DNA of 64,000 nucleotides from Ruminiclostridium papyrosolvens DSM 2782 (GCF_029318685.1 NZ_CP119677.1:2657001-2721000); one strand, 5' to 3'. Positions 8,728 to 17,932 are shown, counted from the stretch's first letter. A program made the numbers and translations. Notes: generated from the letters alone by a model not told the origin.

Positions 8728-9887
8728 CTTTTACCTCCACGTTTTATACTTATAATCGGAATAATTTCTTTCAGTGCCTCAATTGTCTCATCCATTTCAC
8801 ATATATTGTTGGTATGTGATAAGCTGAAACGTATTGCACCGTCTATATACTTGGAGCTTACACCCATGGCTTTTAATACATGACTGTGATGTGTCTTGCG
8901 TGAAGAACATGCCGAGCCCGTTGAAACATATATATTTTTTTGTTCAAGGTGATGCAGCAGTACTTCTGATTTCAGATTTGGGAATGAAACATTTATAATG
9001 TACGGTGAAGCATTTTCGGGTGAATTGACAACCGCATCCTCAAAGGTATCATTTACCCTTTTTACAAAATGGTTTCTAAGTTCATTTGTTATTTTATAAT
9101 TATCATCAAGCTTTGAAAATATAATTTCTGCTGCCAATCCAAAGCCACAAATACCCGGTACATTCTCGGTACCCGACCTCAATGCTGATTCCTGACCTCC
9201 GCCTATTAAAACAGGTTTCAATCTTAGTCCTTTACGTATATAAAGCCCTCCAACTCCTTTTGGACCGTGTATTTTATGAGAACTAATTGACATCAAGTCG
9301 ACATTACAGGTTGACGGGTTTATTAGTGTTTTGCCAAAGGCCTGAACCGCATCAACATGAATTACAGCATTGGGACACAGCTTTTTTCTAAGGCTGCAAA
9401 TTTCTTCTATTGGTTGTATAGCACCCGTTTCATTGTTTGTATGAATAATACTTATTATGGATGTATCAGCTGAAACAATATCCTTTAAAAAATCCAATCT
9501 GATAACTCCATCCTTGTCTACAGGAATATAATCTACCTTATATCCTTCCTGAGCTAATTGCTTGTATACTTCTAAAACGGACGGATGTTCAATTTCACTG
9601 GTTATGACATGCTTACCTGCTCTCGGGTTTGCCTTCAGATAACCTAATATTGCCAGATTATTTGATTCGGTTCCTCCCGATGTAAAACAAATATCTTTTG
9701 AATCTGTTTTTAAAGCTTCAGCAATCTGACCTCTTGCCTTCTTTACCAGATTTTCTGATTCTATACCTTTTGTATGTAAGGAAGATGGGTTTCCATAAAA
9801 CTCTCTGCTTACTTTTGCAATATACTCGATAACTTCATCGTATGGCTTTGTGGTAGCACTGTTATCGAGATAAATCTCTCTGTCCAT
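8724..9887 (-). CDS. Cysteine desulfurase (NifS/IscS-like), partner of ThiI
   Basis: A 387-aa class V aminotransferase-fold PLP enzyme that removes sulfur from cysteine as a persulfide. PLP Lys205 lies in SSHKIHGPKG; HVDAVQAFG binds the cofactor; the catalytic Cys327 lies in STGSACSSRK. The Cys loop is short, and the pairing with ThiI is like Bacillus NifZ-ThiI. It probably supplies sulfur for s4U rather than acting as the general Fe-S enzyme. The start has GAGAGG seven bases upstream. An inverted repeat at 9905-9935 lies in its leader. It follows the Cys-rich gene on the same strand and may be read from the same transcript. Confidence 0.9.
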   Translation of the reverse strand: MDREIYLDNSATTKPYDEVIEYIAKVSREFYGNPSSLHTKGIESENLVKKARGQIAEALKTDSKDICFTSGGTESNNLAILGYLKANPRAGKHVITSEIEHPSVLEVYKQLAQEGYKVDYIPVDKDGVIRLDFLKDIVSADTSIISIIHTNNETGAIQPIEEICSLRKKLCPNAVIHVDAVQAFGKTLINPSTCNVDLMSISSHKIHGPKGVGGLYIRKGLRLKPVLIGGGQESALRSGTENVPGICGFGLAAEIIFSKLDDNYKITNELRNHFVKRVNDTFEDAVVNSPENASPYIINVSFPNLKSEVLLHHLEQKNIYVSTGSACSSRKTHHSHVLKAMGVSSKYIDGAIRFSLSHTNNICEMDETIEALKEIIPIISIKRGGKR

Positions 9888-9904
9888 ATATAACCTCTCA
9901 TAAT

Positions 9905-9935
9905 TATAACTCGAGCAGCTTTATCCCGAGTTATA
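9905..9935. promoter_or_regulatory. Inverted repeat in the cysteine desulfurase leader
   Basis: TATAACTCG and CGAGTTATA are perfect 9-bp arms with 13 bases between them. It lies just upstream of the desulfurase ribosome site. It has no U-run and so is not an evident terminator. Either a dimeric repressor site or an mRNA stem is possible. Confidence 0.35.
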
Positions 9936-9974
9936 TAACTGATTCAAATATATTATTAGTATATATTAATTTTT

Positions 9975-10232
9975 TTATTTCTTTTGGCTATTGTCTTTTT
10001 CTTCTAATTTCTTGCTTAGTTTCTTTACCTGATCCTTTGTTATGTGCTCCTTCATAAAGTCCTGAATAGTAACACTGCGATATTCATCAACTTCATCAAT
10101 ACACATCCCGCAATCATCACAACGCTTTGTAGAATCAAGATCACACAAATCACATTCTCCGCAATCTATACATTCTCTGTCATATAGCTCACATTGGTCT
10201 GTCATTATAGCTTGCACGATTTCAATCCTCAA
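9975..10232 (-). CDS. Small cysteine-rich acidic protein, possible Fe-S protein
   Basis: A protein of about 75-85 aa. It has eight cysteines in a dense cluster (CELYDRECIDCGECDLC, then RCDDCGMC) among acidic residues, enough for two 4Fe-4S clusters or for zinc. A lysine-rich helical tail ends in KDNSQKK. I do not recognise the family. It is the last gene of the Ehr-like complex, 34 bases or more after the fused HyfH/HyfI gene, so it may be an electron carrier or assembly factor for it. The start is ambiguous. TTG at 10232 lies ten bases after GGAGG but inside a 9-bp hairpin. ATG at 10205 lies just past the hairpin, which if folded would bring the GGAGG within ten bases. The ATG at 10256 precedes the GGAGG and is unlikely. 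Confidence 0.6.
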   Translation of the reverse strand: MRIEIVQAIMTDQCELYDRECIDCGECDLCDLDSTKRCDDCGMCIDEVDEYRSVTIQDFMKEHITKDQVKKLSKKLEEKDNSQKK

Positions 10233-10240
10233 AATCGTGC
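10214..10240 (-). promoter_or_regulatory. Hairpin between ribosome site and start of the Cys-rich gene
   Basis: GCACGATTT and AAATCGTGC form a perfect 9-bp stem with a 9-nt loop. It begins two bases after GGAGG (10247-10243) and ends eight bases before an ATG. It either masks a TTG start or spaces the ribosome site from the ATG, a likely translational control point. An operator is the alternative. Confidence 0.45.
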
Positions 10241-10266
10241 TACCTCCTTCTGGCAAAATATATATC

Positions 10267-11067
10267 TTATAATCGTCCGATTCCTTTTAGTATACCATAA
10301 ATTAATGCCTGAGGCCTAGGGGGACAGCCCGGAATATATACATCTACCGGTAAAATCGTGTCAATTCCATTTCTTCCTGCATAGCTGTCCTTGAAAAGTC
10401 CGCCGCTGCAAGCACAGGCTCCTGCAGCTACTACCAGTTTTGGAGATGGCGTTGCATTATAGGTTTTGACCAATGCTTCTTCCATATTTCTAGAAACACA
10501 GCCCGTCACCAGAAGCATATCTGCATGCCTTGGCGATGCTACAAAGTGTATCCCAAACCTTTCGATATCGTTATATGGCCCGTTAAGTGCCTGAATTTCA
10601 TAATCACAACCATTACAAGAGCCGGCATCAACTTCTCTGATATTAAGGCTTCTTCCAAACTTCTTGGCGACTTTTTCATTTAACTTTTTACCAATGAGCT
10701 CATAATCAGTACCATTTATTTCTTCATCTATGACATATAAAGGTGTAGCTCTTAGCAAATCTCTGCTTTTCTGGGCAAGCTCAAAATTATTGGATAATTT
10801 TAAGGCCTGATTTGTACAAGCTTCTTCACAAAACCTGCAAAATATACACTCATCAGCATTTACTGCCGGCAATTTCTCTCTTTCGCCGTCTTTGTCAACA
10901 AGAACCAATGCCCCTGTGGGACAAGCAGAAATACATTTACCGCATCGCTCACATTTTGAATAATCAAATTCCGGAATACCTGTAATATAAGTACTTTTTG
11001 TATTCTTTTTGGGATATTGTAGTGTAACCGTACCATGCTGTATCATCTTTTTTACTATGTTATACAT
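10267..11067 (-). CDS. Fused 2[4Fe-4S] ferredoxin and NuoB/HyfI-like subunit of an Ehr-like complex
   Basis: 266 aa joining two subunits that are separate in E. coli hydrogenase-4. Residues 30-90 are a HyfH/NuoI-like ferredoxin with CxxCxxCxxxC at 39-49 and 74-84. Residues 140-266 are a HyfI/NuoB-like small subunit with CNGC (151-154), Cys190, GACACSGG (216-223) and PGCPPRP (247-252), which carry the cluster nearest the catalytic subunit. All cluster ligands are kept, so the electron-transfer path appears intact even though the partner large subunit has lost its NiFe site. AGGAGG lies five bases before the ATG. The gene lies 24 bases after the large-subunit stop. Confidence 0.88.
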   Translation of the reverse strand: MYNIVKKMIQHGTVTLQYPKKNTKSTYITGIPEFDYSKCERCGKCISACPTGALVLVDKDGEREKLPAVNADECIFCRFCEEACTNQALKLSNNFELAQKSRDLLRATPLYVIDEEINGTDYELIGKKLNEKVAKKFGRSLNIREVDAGSCNGCDYEIQALNGPYNDIERFGIHFVASPRHADMLLVTGCVSRNMEEALVKTYNATPSPKLVVAAGACACSGGLFKDSYAGRNGIDTILPVDVYIPGCPPRPQALIYGILKGIGRL

Positions 11068-11091
11068 TTATTCCTCCTAATACGTGCAGTT

Positions 11092-12684
11092 CTATAAATC
11101 GTTTCCTGCATACGAGAGATTAAAACTCTTATTTATTAACGGAAAGTCCGTCAAAGTATTAGTATTTACCGCGTGACAAAGGGCCGGCCAGTTACAGAAA
11201 GACGGTGTTCTTACTTTATAGCGGAAAATAGTGTTATTTTCACCTGTCATTACAAAATGTATATTTTCACCTCTGGGAGACTCTGTCATCCCAAAGCCAT
11301 AGGAGTATGGCTTAAGCTCGCCAATATCAACGTGAACAAGCCCCTCCTCCGGCATTTTTCCCAATGCCTGCTTTATGATATTTATAGACTCCATTACTTC
11401 TTCTATTTTTACATTCATTCTGCAATTAACGTCACAATTACCGTGTTCCGGAATATTAAATTTAAGTTTTGAATATGCATCGTACGGGAATTCTTTTCTC
11501 ACATCAGTTTTCAGGCCACTGGCTCTTCCTGCAGGTCCAACCACATTCAAATCAGCTGCAATAGAATTAGCTAATATTCCGGTGTGCTCGACCCTATCTA
11601 TAAACATTCCGTTGTTTTTAATTATAGCTACTGTTTCCCTAAACTCTTTATCCAGCTTGTTAATGCATTCCAGAATAATTTTCTCATTATTACGTATAAA
11701 GTCACGTCTTAAGCCACCGGGTTTATTGGTATTTCTAAGAAACCTGCTCCCTGTAAGCTGTTCATTCAGAAGCTGTATCCATCTTCTCATCATCCCCAAC
11801 TGACCTGAAGGAAATATGTAAGCCGTATCTACACATAGTCCTGATATATCCCCCAGATGGCCGCATATACGTTCAAGTTCCGCAAATATTACCCTGGAAT
11901 ATGCCGCACGTTCGGGAATATATGTTATACCGTTCAGTTTTTCAATTGCATGACAGAAGGCCAGTGAATTGGTAAATGTCTCGTCCCCTGAAATTCTTTC
12001 AGAAAACAAAAGGGCCTTCATATAATGCTGATTCTCACATAGTTTTTCAAGTCCACGGTGTACATAATATAATTTTGCTTCAAGGTTTATTATGGGTTCC
12101 CCTGCCACACTAAATCTAAAATGACCCGGCTCGATAATACCGGCATGTACAGGCCCAACGGGCACTTCAAAAACGCCTTTACCTGAAATATTTGAAAATT
12201 CCAAATCTCTATGCTGAAACGGCAGATGTTTATTGACCTTGAAGTCCCTTTTTAAAGGGTGAACGTTCTGAGGAAAATTTCCGTGATGAACCAACTCCCT
12301 GCTGTCAGGACACCCTTTAAAGTCTATTCCATACATATCATGAATCTCACGTTCGTACAAACTTGCAGCCGGTACCTCCAAAGCTATGGAATCAAGCATT
12401 GCTGAACCGTCATTCTCAAGTTTCGAATACAGTGTAACTATCGTATTGGATGATCTTACCGCAAATGTGTAATATACAGTAAGCTTATTGTTAATTGGCG
12501 TAGTATCATTTGCAAATAAATCAACAAGCACACATTCAATATTTTCATATACATTGATACAGTCTTCCTTCACAGTGGAAGGAGAAATGCAGAAGTAGAC
12601 TTCATTTTCATTGATAAGCCTGCCTTCTTGTACATGAGGGGCTAATAATCTATTTATAGTATCAAATATAGCTTCCGAAACCAT
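11092..12684 (-). CDS. HyfG-like (NuoC-NuoD fusion) large subunit lacking NiFe-binding cysteines
   Basis: 530 aa. The N-terminal ~150 residues are NuoC/HycE-N-like (REIHDMYGIDFKGCP, PLKRDF). The rest is NuoD/HyfG-like (GPVHAGIIEPGHFRFSVAGE, YYVHRGLEKL, AELERICGHLGD). NiFe enzymes of group 4 have ERICGIC at the first site and DPCxxC near the C-terminus. Here the first reads ERISGDE (229-235), and the C-terminus ends NKSFNLSYAGNDL with no CxxC. All four metal-binding cysteines are thus absent, so it cannot hold a NiFe centre. That is the mark of Ehr (energy-converting hydrogenase-related) complexes. The physiological redox partner is unknown. I start at ATG 12684 (GGAGG eight bases upstream); the TTG five codons earlier overlaps the ribosome site. 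Confidence 0.85.
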   Translation of the reverse strand: MVSEAIFDTINRLLAPHVQEGRLINENEVYFCISPSTVKEDCINVYENIECVLVDLFANDTTPINNKLTVYYTFAVRSSNTIVTLYSKLENDGSAMLDSIALEVPAASLYEREIHDMYGIDFKGCPDSRELVHHGNFPQNVHPLKRDFKVNKHLPFQHRDLEFSNISGKGVFEVPVGPVHAGIIEPGHFRFSVAGEPIINLEAKLYYVHRGLEKLCENQHYMKALLFSERISGDETFTNSLAFCHAIEKLNGITYIPERAAYSRVIFAELERICGHLGDISGLCVDTAYIFPSGQLGMMRRWIQLLNEQLTGSRFLRNTNKPGGLRRDFIRNNEKIILECINKLDKEFRETVAIIKNNGMFIDRVEHTGILANSIAADLNVVGPAGRASGLKTDVRKEFPYDAYSKLKFNIPEHGNCDVNCRMNVKIEEVMESINIIKQALGKMPEEGLVHVDIGELKPYSYGFGMTESPRGENIHFVMTGENNTIFRYKVRTPSFCNWPALCHAVNTNTLTDFPLINKSFNLSYAGNDL

Positions 12685-12688
12685 AAAG

Positions 12689-14176
12689 TTAACCTCCAAT
12701 TCCCAGTATAATATCTGTTGTATTATCCATTAACTCTTTGAAAGGCGTCGGAATATATACCCCTGCCAATACTATAATACATAATAGAATAATAAGTACA
12801 GTAGGCCCGATAATGTCCAGTTCCCCCGGCTTTATCTCAGGGTTGCTATTTTTACCATAAAACATTTTTCCCAACTGTTTAGTAAATCCGGCAAAAACCA
12901 TTGAAAGAAATATCAGAAGCAAAGCCGTTACCAGATATTTTTTTGCAAACAGTGCTCCCACGACAGTATTAAATTCACTCATAAACACACCAAAAGGAGG
13001 CATACCCGTTATTGCAAAAGTACCCAGTACAAAAACAATTCCTGTTACAGGCATTGTTTTTATTAGACCATGGATACTGGAAATCTTTTTGGTGTGGTGT
13101 TTTAAATAAACATTTCCCGTCGCCAGAAACAACATCAATTTTGTCATTGCATGATTAAATATGTGATAAAGTGCCGCGAAAATGCTCACAGGTGTACATA
13201 TACCAAGGCCTAAAGCAATGATTCCCATATGCTCTATACTGGAATATGCCAATATACGTTTATAATCCTGCTGAACCAATATGAATACAGCAGCGGTACC
13301 AATTGAAAGTACACTTAGGACAATAAGAAGATTTCCCGTATAATTACTGCTTCCCAGACATTTATTCACAATGGACATAACCCTTATTACCCCATACATA
13401 GCAGTATTGAGCAATACTCCTGATAAAAGTGCACTTACAGGCGAAGGTGCCTGACTGTGAGCATCCGGAAGCCATGTATGCATAGGTGAAAAACCAACCT
13501 TTGTACCAAAACCTATTAATATAAATATAAATGCGATTTTTAATATACTGGGGTCAAGTGCAGCAGCATATTTTATAAGATAACTCCAATCAAGCCCTGA
13601 AATCCTAGCCCCTCCCAATTTAACAGTAGACGAATAAAACAGGAGAATAATTCCAAGCAGGGCAAACGCAATACCAACCGAGCAAATAATAAGGTACTTC
13701 CACGCAGCTTCAATTGCACGCTTATTATTGTAAAAGCCAACCAAAAACGCAGAAGCCAGAGTAGTAGCTTCAATAGAAATCCACATGACTCCCATATTGC
13801 GAGTAGTTAATGCCAGTATCATTGACAGTACAAATGCATTGGATAATGAATAATATAACTTTAGCTTACCAATTGTAATAACCTTTTTCTTCAGTTCTTG
13901 TCCAAAATAACTTATTGAATAGAGTGAAACTAAAAAGAACGCCAATGTAGTTATAAACAATATGTAACCGCTAAGTGAATCCATATAAAAAAGATTCTTG
14001 AATAAACCGGAGCTTGCAATCACCTTATTATTATTAATATCAATAAGTGACAGGATTGATATTATCAGTAATCCTGCTGCCCCAATTAAGTTTATAGCAT
14101 GTATAAATAATTTATTTCTGCTAATCCATACCAGCCCACCTGCCAGCACCGGTATAACTATAAATGCCGGAATCAT
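12689..14176 (-). CDS. HyfF/NuoN-like proton-translocating membrane subunit
   Basis: A 495-aa integral membrane protein of the Mrp-antiporter/NuoLMN family with about 13-14 hydrophobic helices. The proton_antipo_M core (about 125-410) includes a conserved Glu in ISIEATTLASAFLVG, GFGTKVGFSPMHTWLPDAHSQAPSPVSALLSGVLLNTAMYG with its Lys and His, YSSIEHMG and the broken-helix region LYHIFNHAMTKLMLFL. It should move ions across the membrane as part of the Ehr-like complex. It sits four bases before the large-subunit start, so the two are translationally coupled. GGAGG lies only four bases before its ATG. Confidence 0.88.
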   Translation of the reverse strand: MIPAFIVIPVLAGGLVWISRNKLFIHAINLIGAAGLLIISILSLIDINNNKVIASSGLFKNLFYMDSLSGYILFITTLAFFLVSLYSISYFGQELKKKVITIGKLKLYYSLSNAFVLSMILALTTRNMGVMWISIEATTLASAFLVGFYNNKRAIEAAWKYLIICSVGIAFALLGIILLFYSSTVKLGGARISGLDWSYLIKYAAALDPSILKIAFIFILIGFGTKVGFSPMHTWLPDAHSQAPSPVSALLSGVLLNTAMYGVIRVMSIVNKCLGSSNYTGNLLIVLSVLSIGTAAVFILVQQDYKRILAYSSIEHMGIIALGLGICTPVSIFAALYHIFNHAMTKLMLFLATGNVYLKHHTKKISSIHGLIKTMPVTGIVFVLGTFAITGMPPFGVFMSEFNTVVGALFAKKYLVTALLLIFLSMVFAGFTKQLGKMFYGKNSNPEIKPGELDIIGPTVLIILLCIIVLAGVYIPTPFKELMDNTTDIILGIGG

Positions 14177-14201
14177 ATGCCCTCCATGAAACTTAAATAA
14201 T

Positions 14202-14864
14202 TTAACCTTTTAAGTGCTTTAATTTGTTTACATCTATTGAATCAAAAGTGCTATTGATTTTGAAAACAAATATACCCATAATCAAAAACGCAGTTAATAA
14301 ATCAAAGAAAAGACCAAGCTCAACAATCATTGGCATTCCGTCTGTAGTCATCATTGCAGCCAGAAATAATCCGTTTTCAATAACAAGAAATCCAATAATC
14401 TGTCCCAATGCCTTTTTCCTGCTTATCATGAAGAATAGCCCAATCATCACAACGGATAAAGAATAAATAAGATAATTTTCTGTTGTTGGATTTGTTATAC
14501 CTTCTACATTATGAACTACGTACCAACAAAGAACAACCAGTCCGCAGCAGATAAGCATTGAAATAGGAATATTTATAAAAAAATCCTTTTCAACCTTATA
14601 TTCAACCCTGTCGGAGGTTCTTCTCATAGCCAGTGGAATTACTATTACTTTAAATACTACAATTAACAAAAATATAAAAATAACCTCATCAAACTTCTTT
14701 GTTTCAACCATACTTTTAACTGAAATAAGCAGTGAAATCAAAGCAAGTATGAGTGATTGAAATCGGAATGTTGTAATATAGGCATTTTGACGCTTATTTG
14801 CCACAAGCGAAAAAGACGAAATTAATATAAGAATTGCTAAAAGGTTTAAAGCATTATTGTACAT
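14202..14864 (-). CDS. HyfE-like membrane subunit
   Basis: A 220-aa hydrophobic protein with about seven transmembrane segments. It matches the HyfE family, which combines NuoK-like elements with extra helices; GFLVIENGLFLAAMMTTDGMPMIVELG keeps the typical membrane Glu residues. The C-terminus is soluble and charged (FDSIDVNKLKHLKG). By position between the HyfC-like and HyfF-like genes it is part of the ion-translocating arm. GGAGG lies seven bases before the ATG. Confidence 0.82.
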   Translation of the reverse strand: MYNNALNLLAILILISSFSLVANKRQNAYITTFRFQSLILALISLLISVKSMVETKKFDEVIFIFLLIVVFKVIVIPLAMRRTSDRVEYKVEKDFFINIPISMLICCGLVVLCWYVVHNVEGITNPTTENYLIYSLSVVMIGLFFMISRKKALGQIIGFLVIENGLFLAAMMTTDGMPMIVELGLFFDLLTAFLIMGIFVFKINSTFDSIDVNKLKHLKG

Positions 14865-14890
14865 TTGTTTTCCTCCATACCATATTGTTT

Positions 14891-15829
14891 TTATCTTAAA
14901 ACAAACCGGGTCAAAAACCCTAAAACGGCTATAATGAGAGCAATTGCAGCATAGTTTGGAAGACTGAAAAGCCTGAATTTGACTGTATTAATCTCAATAA
15001 AACCCACTAATAAGGTAATTATTACTAACTTTAACAGATATATGCCAAGTCCAACTAATACATTTTCCATGTTTAAACCAACAGGAAGTAATATGTTGGC
15101 CATAAATGTCATAAATACCAATTGCTTTATATATGTACCCATTTCTATAAAAGCAAGATGTCTGCCTGAGTATTCCAAAGTCATTGCTTCGTGAACCATT
15201 GTAAGCTCAAGATGTGTTGAAGGGTCATCAACCGGAATTCTGGAGGATTCTGCAATCATTACCATCAGCATAGCTGCAAACAATAATATATTTATAGTTG
15301 AAAATATACCGGAGCTGTTTTTTACTGAATAATCATATATTGAAAAAACACTGGTTGAAGTAATTTCAGGGTTTGCGCCTACCGTAATGATAATAAGGAA
15401 TAGCGCAGGTTCTACCAAAGCCGAAACCAACAATTCTCTGCTGCTTCCCATTCCTCCGAAGGTACTTCCGGTGTCCAGCCCTGCCAGTGCCATGAAAATA
15501 CGTCCGGCTACCAATAGATAAACTATTACCAGAAGGTCAGAATAGAAGGAAAACCCTTTAAGTTGATAAACTGCAGGCAAACACATAACTGCAGCAAGAG
15601 AAGTTATAAAATAAACGTATGGAGCAACATTATAAATCCACGAAGAAGTGCTTGATATCACCAAATCTTTTTTAAGCAACTTTATCAAATCATAATAAGG
15701 CTGAAAAATCGAAGCACCTATTTTATGCTGTATTTTTGCTTTGATTTTCCTTATTACTCCGGTAAATATGGGAGCTATTAAAAGTATAAAAAACATTTGA
15801 AATAAAAACTTTAATAATGACACTAACAT
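14891..15829 (-). CDS. HyfC/NuoH-like membrane subunit
   Basis: A 312-aa membrane protein of the NuoH/EchB family with about eight helices. It shows IRKIKAKIQHKIGASIFQPYYDLIKLLKKD in the first cytoplasmic loop, DTGSTFGGMGSSRELLVSALVEPALFL, and MIAESSRIPVDDPSTHLELTMVHEAMTLEYSGRHLAFIE. This subunit docks the soluble arm and links electron transfer to the antiporter-like subunits. The charged loop residues typical of the family are intact. AAAGGA lies eight bases before the ATG. Confidence 0.9.
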   Translation of the reverse strand: MLVSLLKFLFQMFFILLIAPIFTGVIRKIKAKIQHKIGASIFQPYYDLIKLLKKDLVISSTSSWIYNVAPYVYFITSLAAVMCLPAVYQLKGFSFYSDLLVIVYLLVAGRIFMALAGLDTGSTFGGMGSSRELLVSALVEPALFLIIITVGANPEITSTSVFSIYDYSVKNSSGIFSTINILLFAAMLMVMIAESSRIPVDDPSTHLELTMVHEAMTLEYSGRHLAFIEMGTYIKQLVFMTFMANILLPVGLNMENVLVGLGIYLLKLVIITLLVGFIEINTVKFRLFSLPNYAAIALIIAVLGFLTRFVLR

Positions 15830-15865
15830 ATTAACAATCCTTTTATCGTTGATAAATTTTTATAA

Positions 15866-17932
15866 TCATGCCGTAATTGAATAATATAAAAGCATAAGCA
15901 CCATAATCACAAAGAAATACATTAAATAGGCATGTATACTCCCTGTCTGAATTGTAAAACGCATTTTCCTTGAAAAATAAATTATAGTACTAACAAAAGG
16001 TTGATACAGATATTTTTCAAAAAATTTCACCGTAGATGTTGTATATCTGCCCGCTTTAATATGATAAGGTGCTACTCCTTCTGTTATTTTTAAGTCCCTT
16101 GCAGGTTTAAATAACCCTCTGAATATAATTCTCAAAGATTTTGAAAATCCTGTGGCAGAATACTGCATTTTAGAATTTAGCTTTGTATATCCGCAATCCC
16201 AAGTATTGTAACGCTCTACAGAGGTTCTTTTTCTTAGTGCCATTACCACCAATAAGGATAAAGCTCCCAATATTACCAACAATATGGCAATAAGACCCGA
16301 AGATATATTCAAACTACTGTTATGTACCGGTAATTCACGAGGTACGGTTAACGGCAAGGCCGCACCTAAAGTCTTTATTCCAACCAATTGACTGTCAACA
16401 CTGTGTATAAGATTTATGGCAAAATTCGGGAATATGCCAAGCAATAAACAAAGCACTGCTGCTATTGCAAGTGCCACAAGCATTGGTTTTCCCGGCTCCT
16501 TGGCAGTATCTGCCACTTTACTTCTTGGCATTCCAAGGAAGCTTATACCGAAAAATTTAACAAAGCAAAATGCAACCAAAGCCCCGGTTAAGGCAAGTGC
16601 AGCTGCAGCAATCATCAGGACAACAACCATCAGGAAGCTTTGGGATGATGCAAAATAGCTTATACTGCTAATAATCGTCTTAAAAATCATATATTCGCTT
16701 ATGAAGCCGTTAAAGGGCGGTACTGCAGAAATAGAAAGGCAACCAACGAAAATAAGCACTGAGGCAATAGGCATTTTTTTTATCAGCCCGCCCAGTTTCT
16801 CCATATTTTTTGTATGTACAGAATATTGAACTGCACCTGCCCCCATGAAAAGCAGTGACTTGAAAACAGCGTGATTCAGTGTATGCAGAAGTGTTGCCGT
16901 TAAGGACAGGGAAAGCAGAAAATAATTCCCCGATGCTCTGGCAATAAGCATTATTCCAAGGCCTGCCAAAATAATCCCCATATTCTCTATGCTGGAATAT
17001 GCCAATAATCTTTTAATATTTGTAGTTGAAGCGATAGAATATGTAATTCCGAATAATGCTGAAGCAATACCTACGCAAAGTAATACTACTCCCCACCACA
17101 AATGACCCATAGGAAGAATGTTAAAAATAAATCTTATGAGACCATAAACAGCCATCTTTATCATTACACCTGACATCAACGCTGATATATTACTTGGAGC
17201 TACCGGGTGGGCATATGGCAACCAGATATGTACAGGAATAATACCTGCTTTGGTACCAAACCCAATCAGCAGCAGCACAAAAATAATATTAGCAGCACCT
17301 TGAGGTATTGACTGTAAATTAATTGATGTAAAATTAAAACTGCCTGTATAGGCTGCAATTAAAACAAAGGCTGCCGTAATACAAGCTGTTCCGGTATAGG
17401 TCATAATAATGTATATCCTGCCGGCTTTCTGCACCTCCTCTTTTTCATGCTCATATATAACAAGAAAATAAGAAAGAAGAGACATCAATTCCCAAAAAAC
17501 CAAAAAGAGCAGAAGATTACTGCTTGAGACCAAAAGAACCATTGAAGCGATAAACAGATTATATAAACAACCGAATACAGATATATTTTTTTCAGAAAAG
17601 TAGTGGGACATATATGTATATGAGAATAACGAAACAATAATTGCTACTATTGAAATAATCATTATAAAAAATGCAGATAGATTATCAATATTAAACTTCA
17701 TATCTAAAAAAGGAATATTTGTATTAAAATCTATATTTATAGATACGTCTCCGGAATATGTTAACTTGTAAATCATTAAATATGTAAGTAAGCTGCTCGC
17801 TAAAAGTGCAAAGGTATTTGACAACCTGTTTGACCACTTTGAACTTGAGAATGAAGATAGAGATGCCAATGCTCCGATTATATAAAAGATTACACTTACT
17901 ATGAAGAACACTGCTAATTGATTTGACGACAT
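15866..17932 (-). CDS. HyfB/NuoL-like proton-translocating membrane subunit
   Basis: 688 aa, with about 15-16 transmembrane helices. The antiporter core contains FWELMSLLSYFLVIYE (conserved Glu), GFGTKAGIIPVHIWLPYAHPVAPSNISALMSGVMIKMAVYG, YSSIENMGIILAGLG and TLNHAVFKSLLFMGAG. The C-terminal extension has a cytoplasmic segment (YNTWDCGYT) seen in HyfB proteins. It heads the Ehr-like operon. The start at 17932 is supported by GGAGG ten bases upstream; 23 upstream codons have no ribosome site. A sigma-A-type promoter lies about 60 bases upstream. Confidence 0.9.
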   Translation of the reverse strand: MSSNQLAVFFIVSVIFYIIGALASLSSFSSSKWSNRLSNTFALLASSLLTYLMIYKLTYSGDVSINIDFNTNIPFLDMKFNIDNLSAFFIMIISIVAIIVSLFSYTYMSHYFSEKNISVFGCLYNLFIASMVLLVSSSNLLLFLVFWELMSLLSYFLVIYEHEKEEVQKAGRIYIIMTYTGTACITAAFVLIAAYTGSFNFTSINLQSIPQGAANIIFVLLLIGFGTKAGIIPVHIWLPYAHPVAPSNISALMSGVMIKMAVYGLIRFIFNILPMGHLWWGVVLLCVGIASALFGITYSIASTTNIKRLLAYSSIENMGIILAGLGIMLIARASGNYFLLSLSLTATLLHTLNHAVFKSLLFMGAGAVQYSVHTKNMEKLGGLIKKMPIASVLIFVGCLSISAVPPFNGFISEYMIFKTIISSISYFASSQSFLMVVVLMIAAAALALTGALVAFCFVKFFGISFLGMPRSKVADTAKEPGKPMLVALAIAAVLCLLLGIFPNFAINLIHSVDSQLVGIKTLGAALPLTVPRELPVHNSSLNISSGLIAILLVILGALSLLVVMALRKRTSVERYNTWDCGYTKLNSKMQYSATGFSKSLRIIFRGLFKPARDLKITEGVAPYHIKAGRYTTSTVKFFEKYLYQPFVSTIIYFSRKMRFTIQTGSIHAYLMYFFVIMVLMLLYYSITA

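Noticed and set aside
10267-17932. Functional NiFe hydrogenase (Hyf/Ech)
   Set aside because: The large subunit has no CxxC at either NiFe site, so a catalytic hydrogenase is excluded unless the sequence is wrong.
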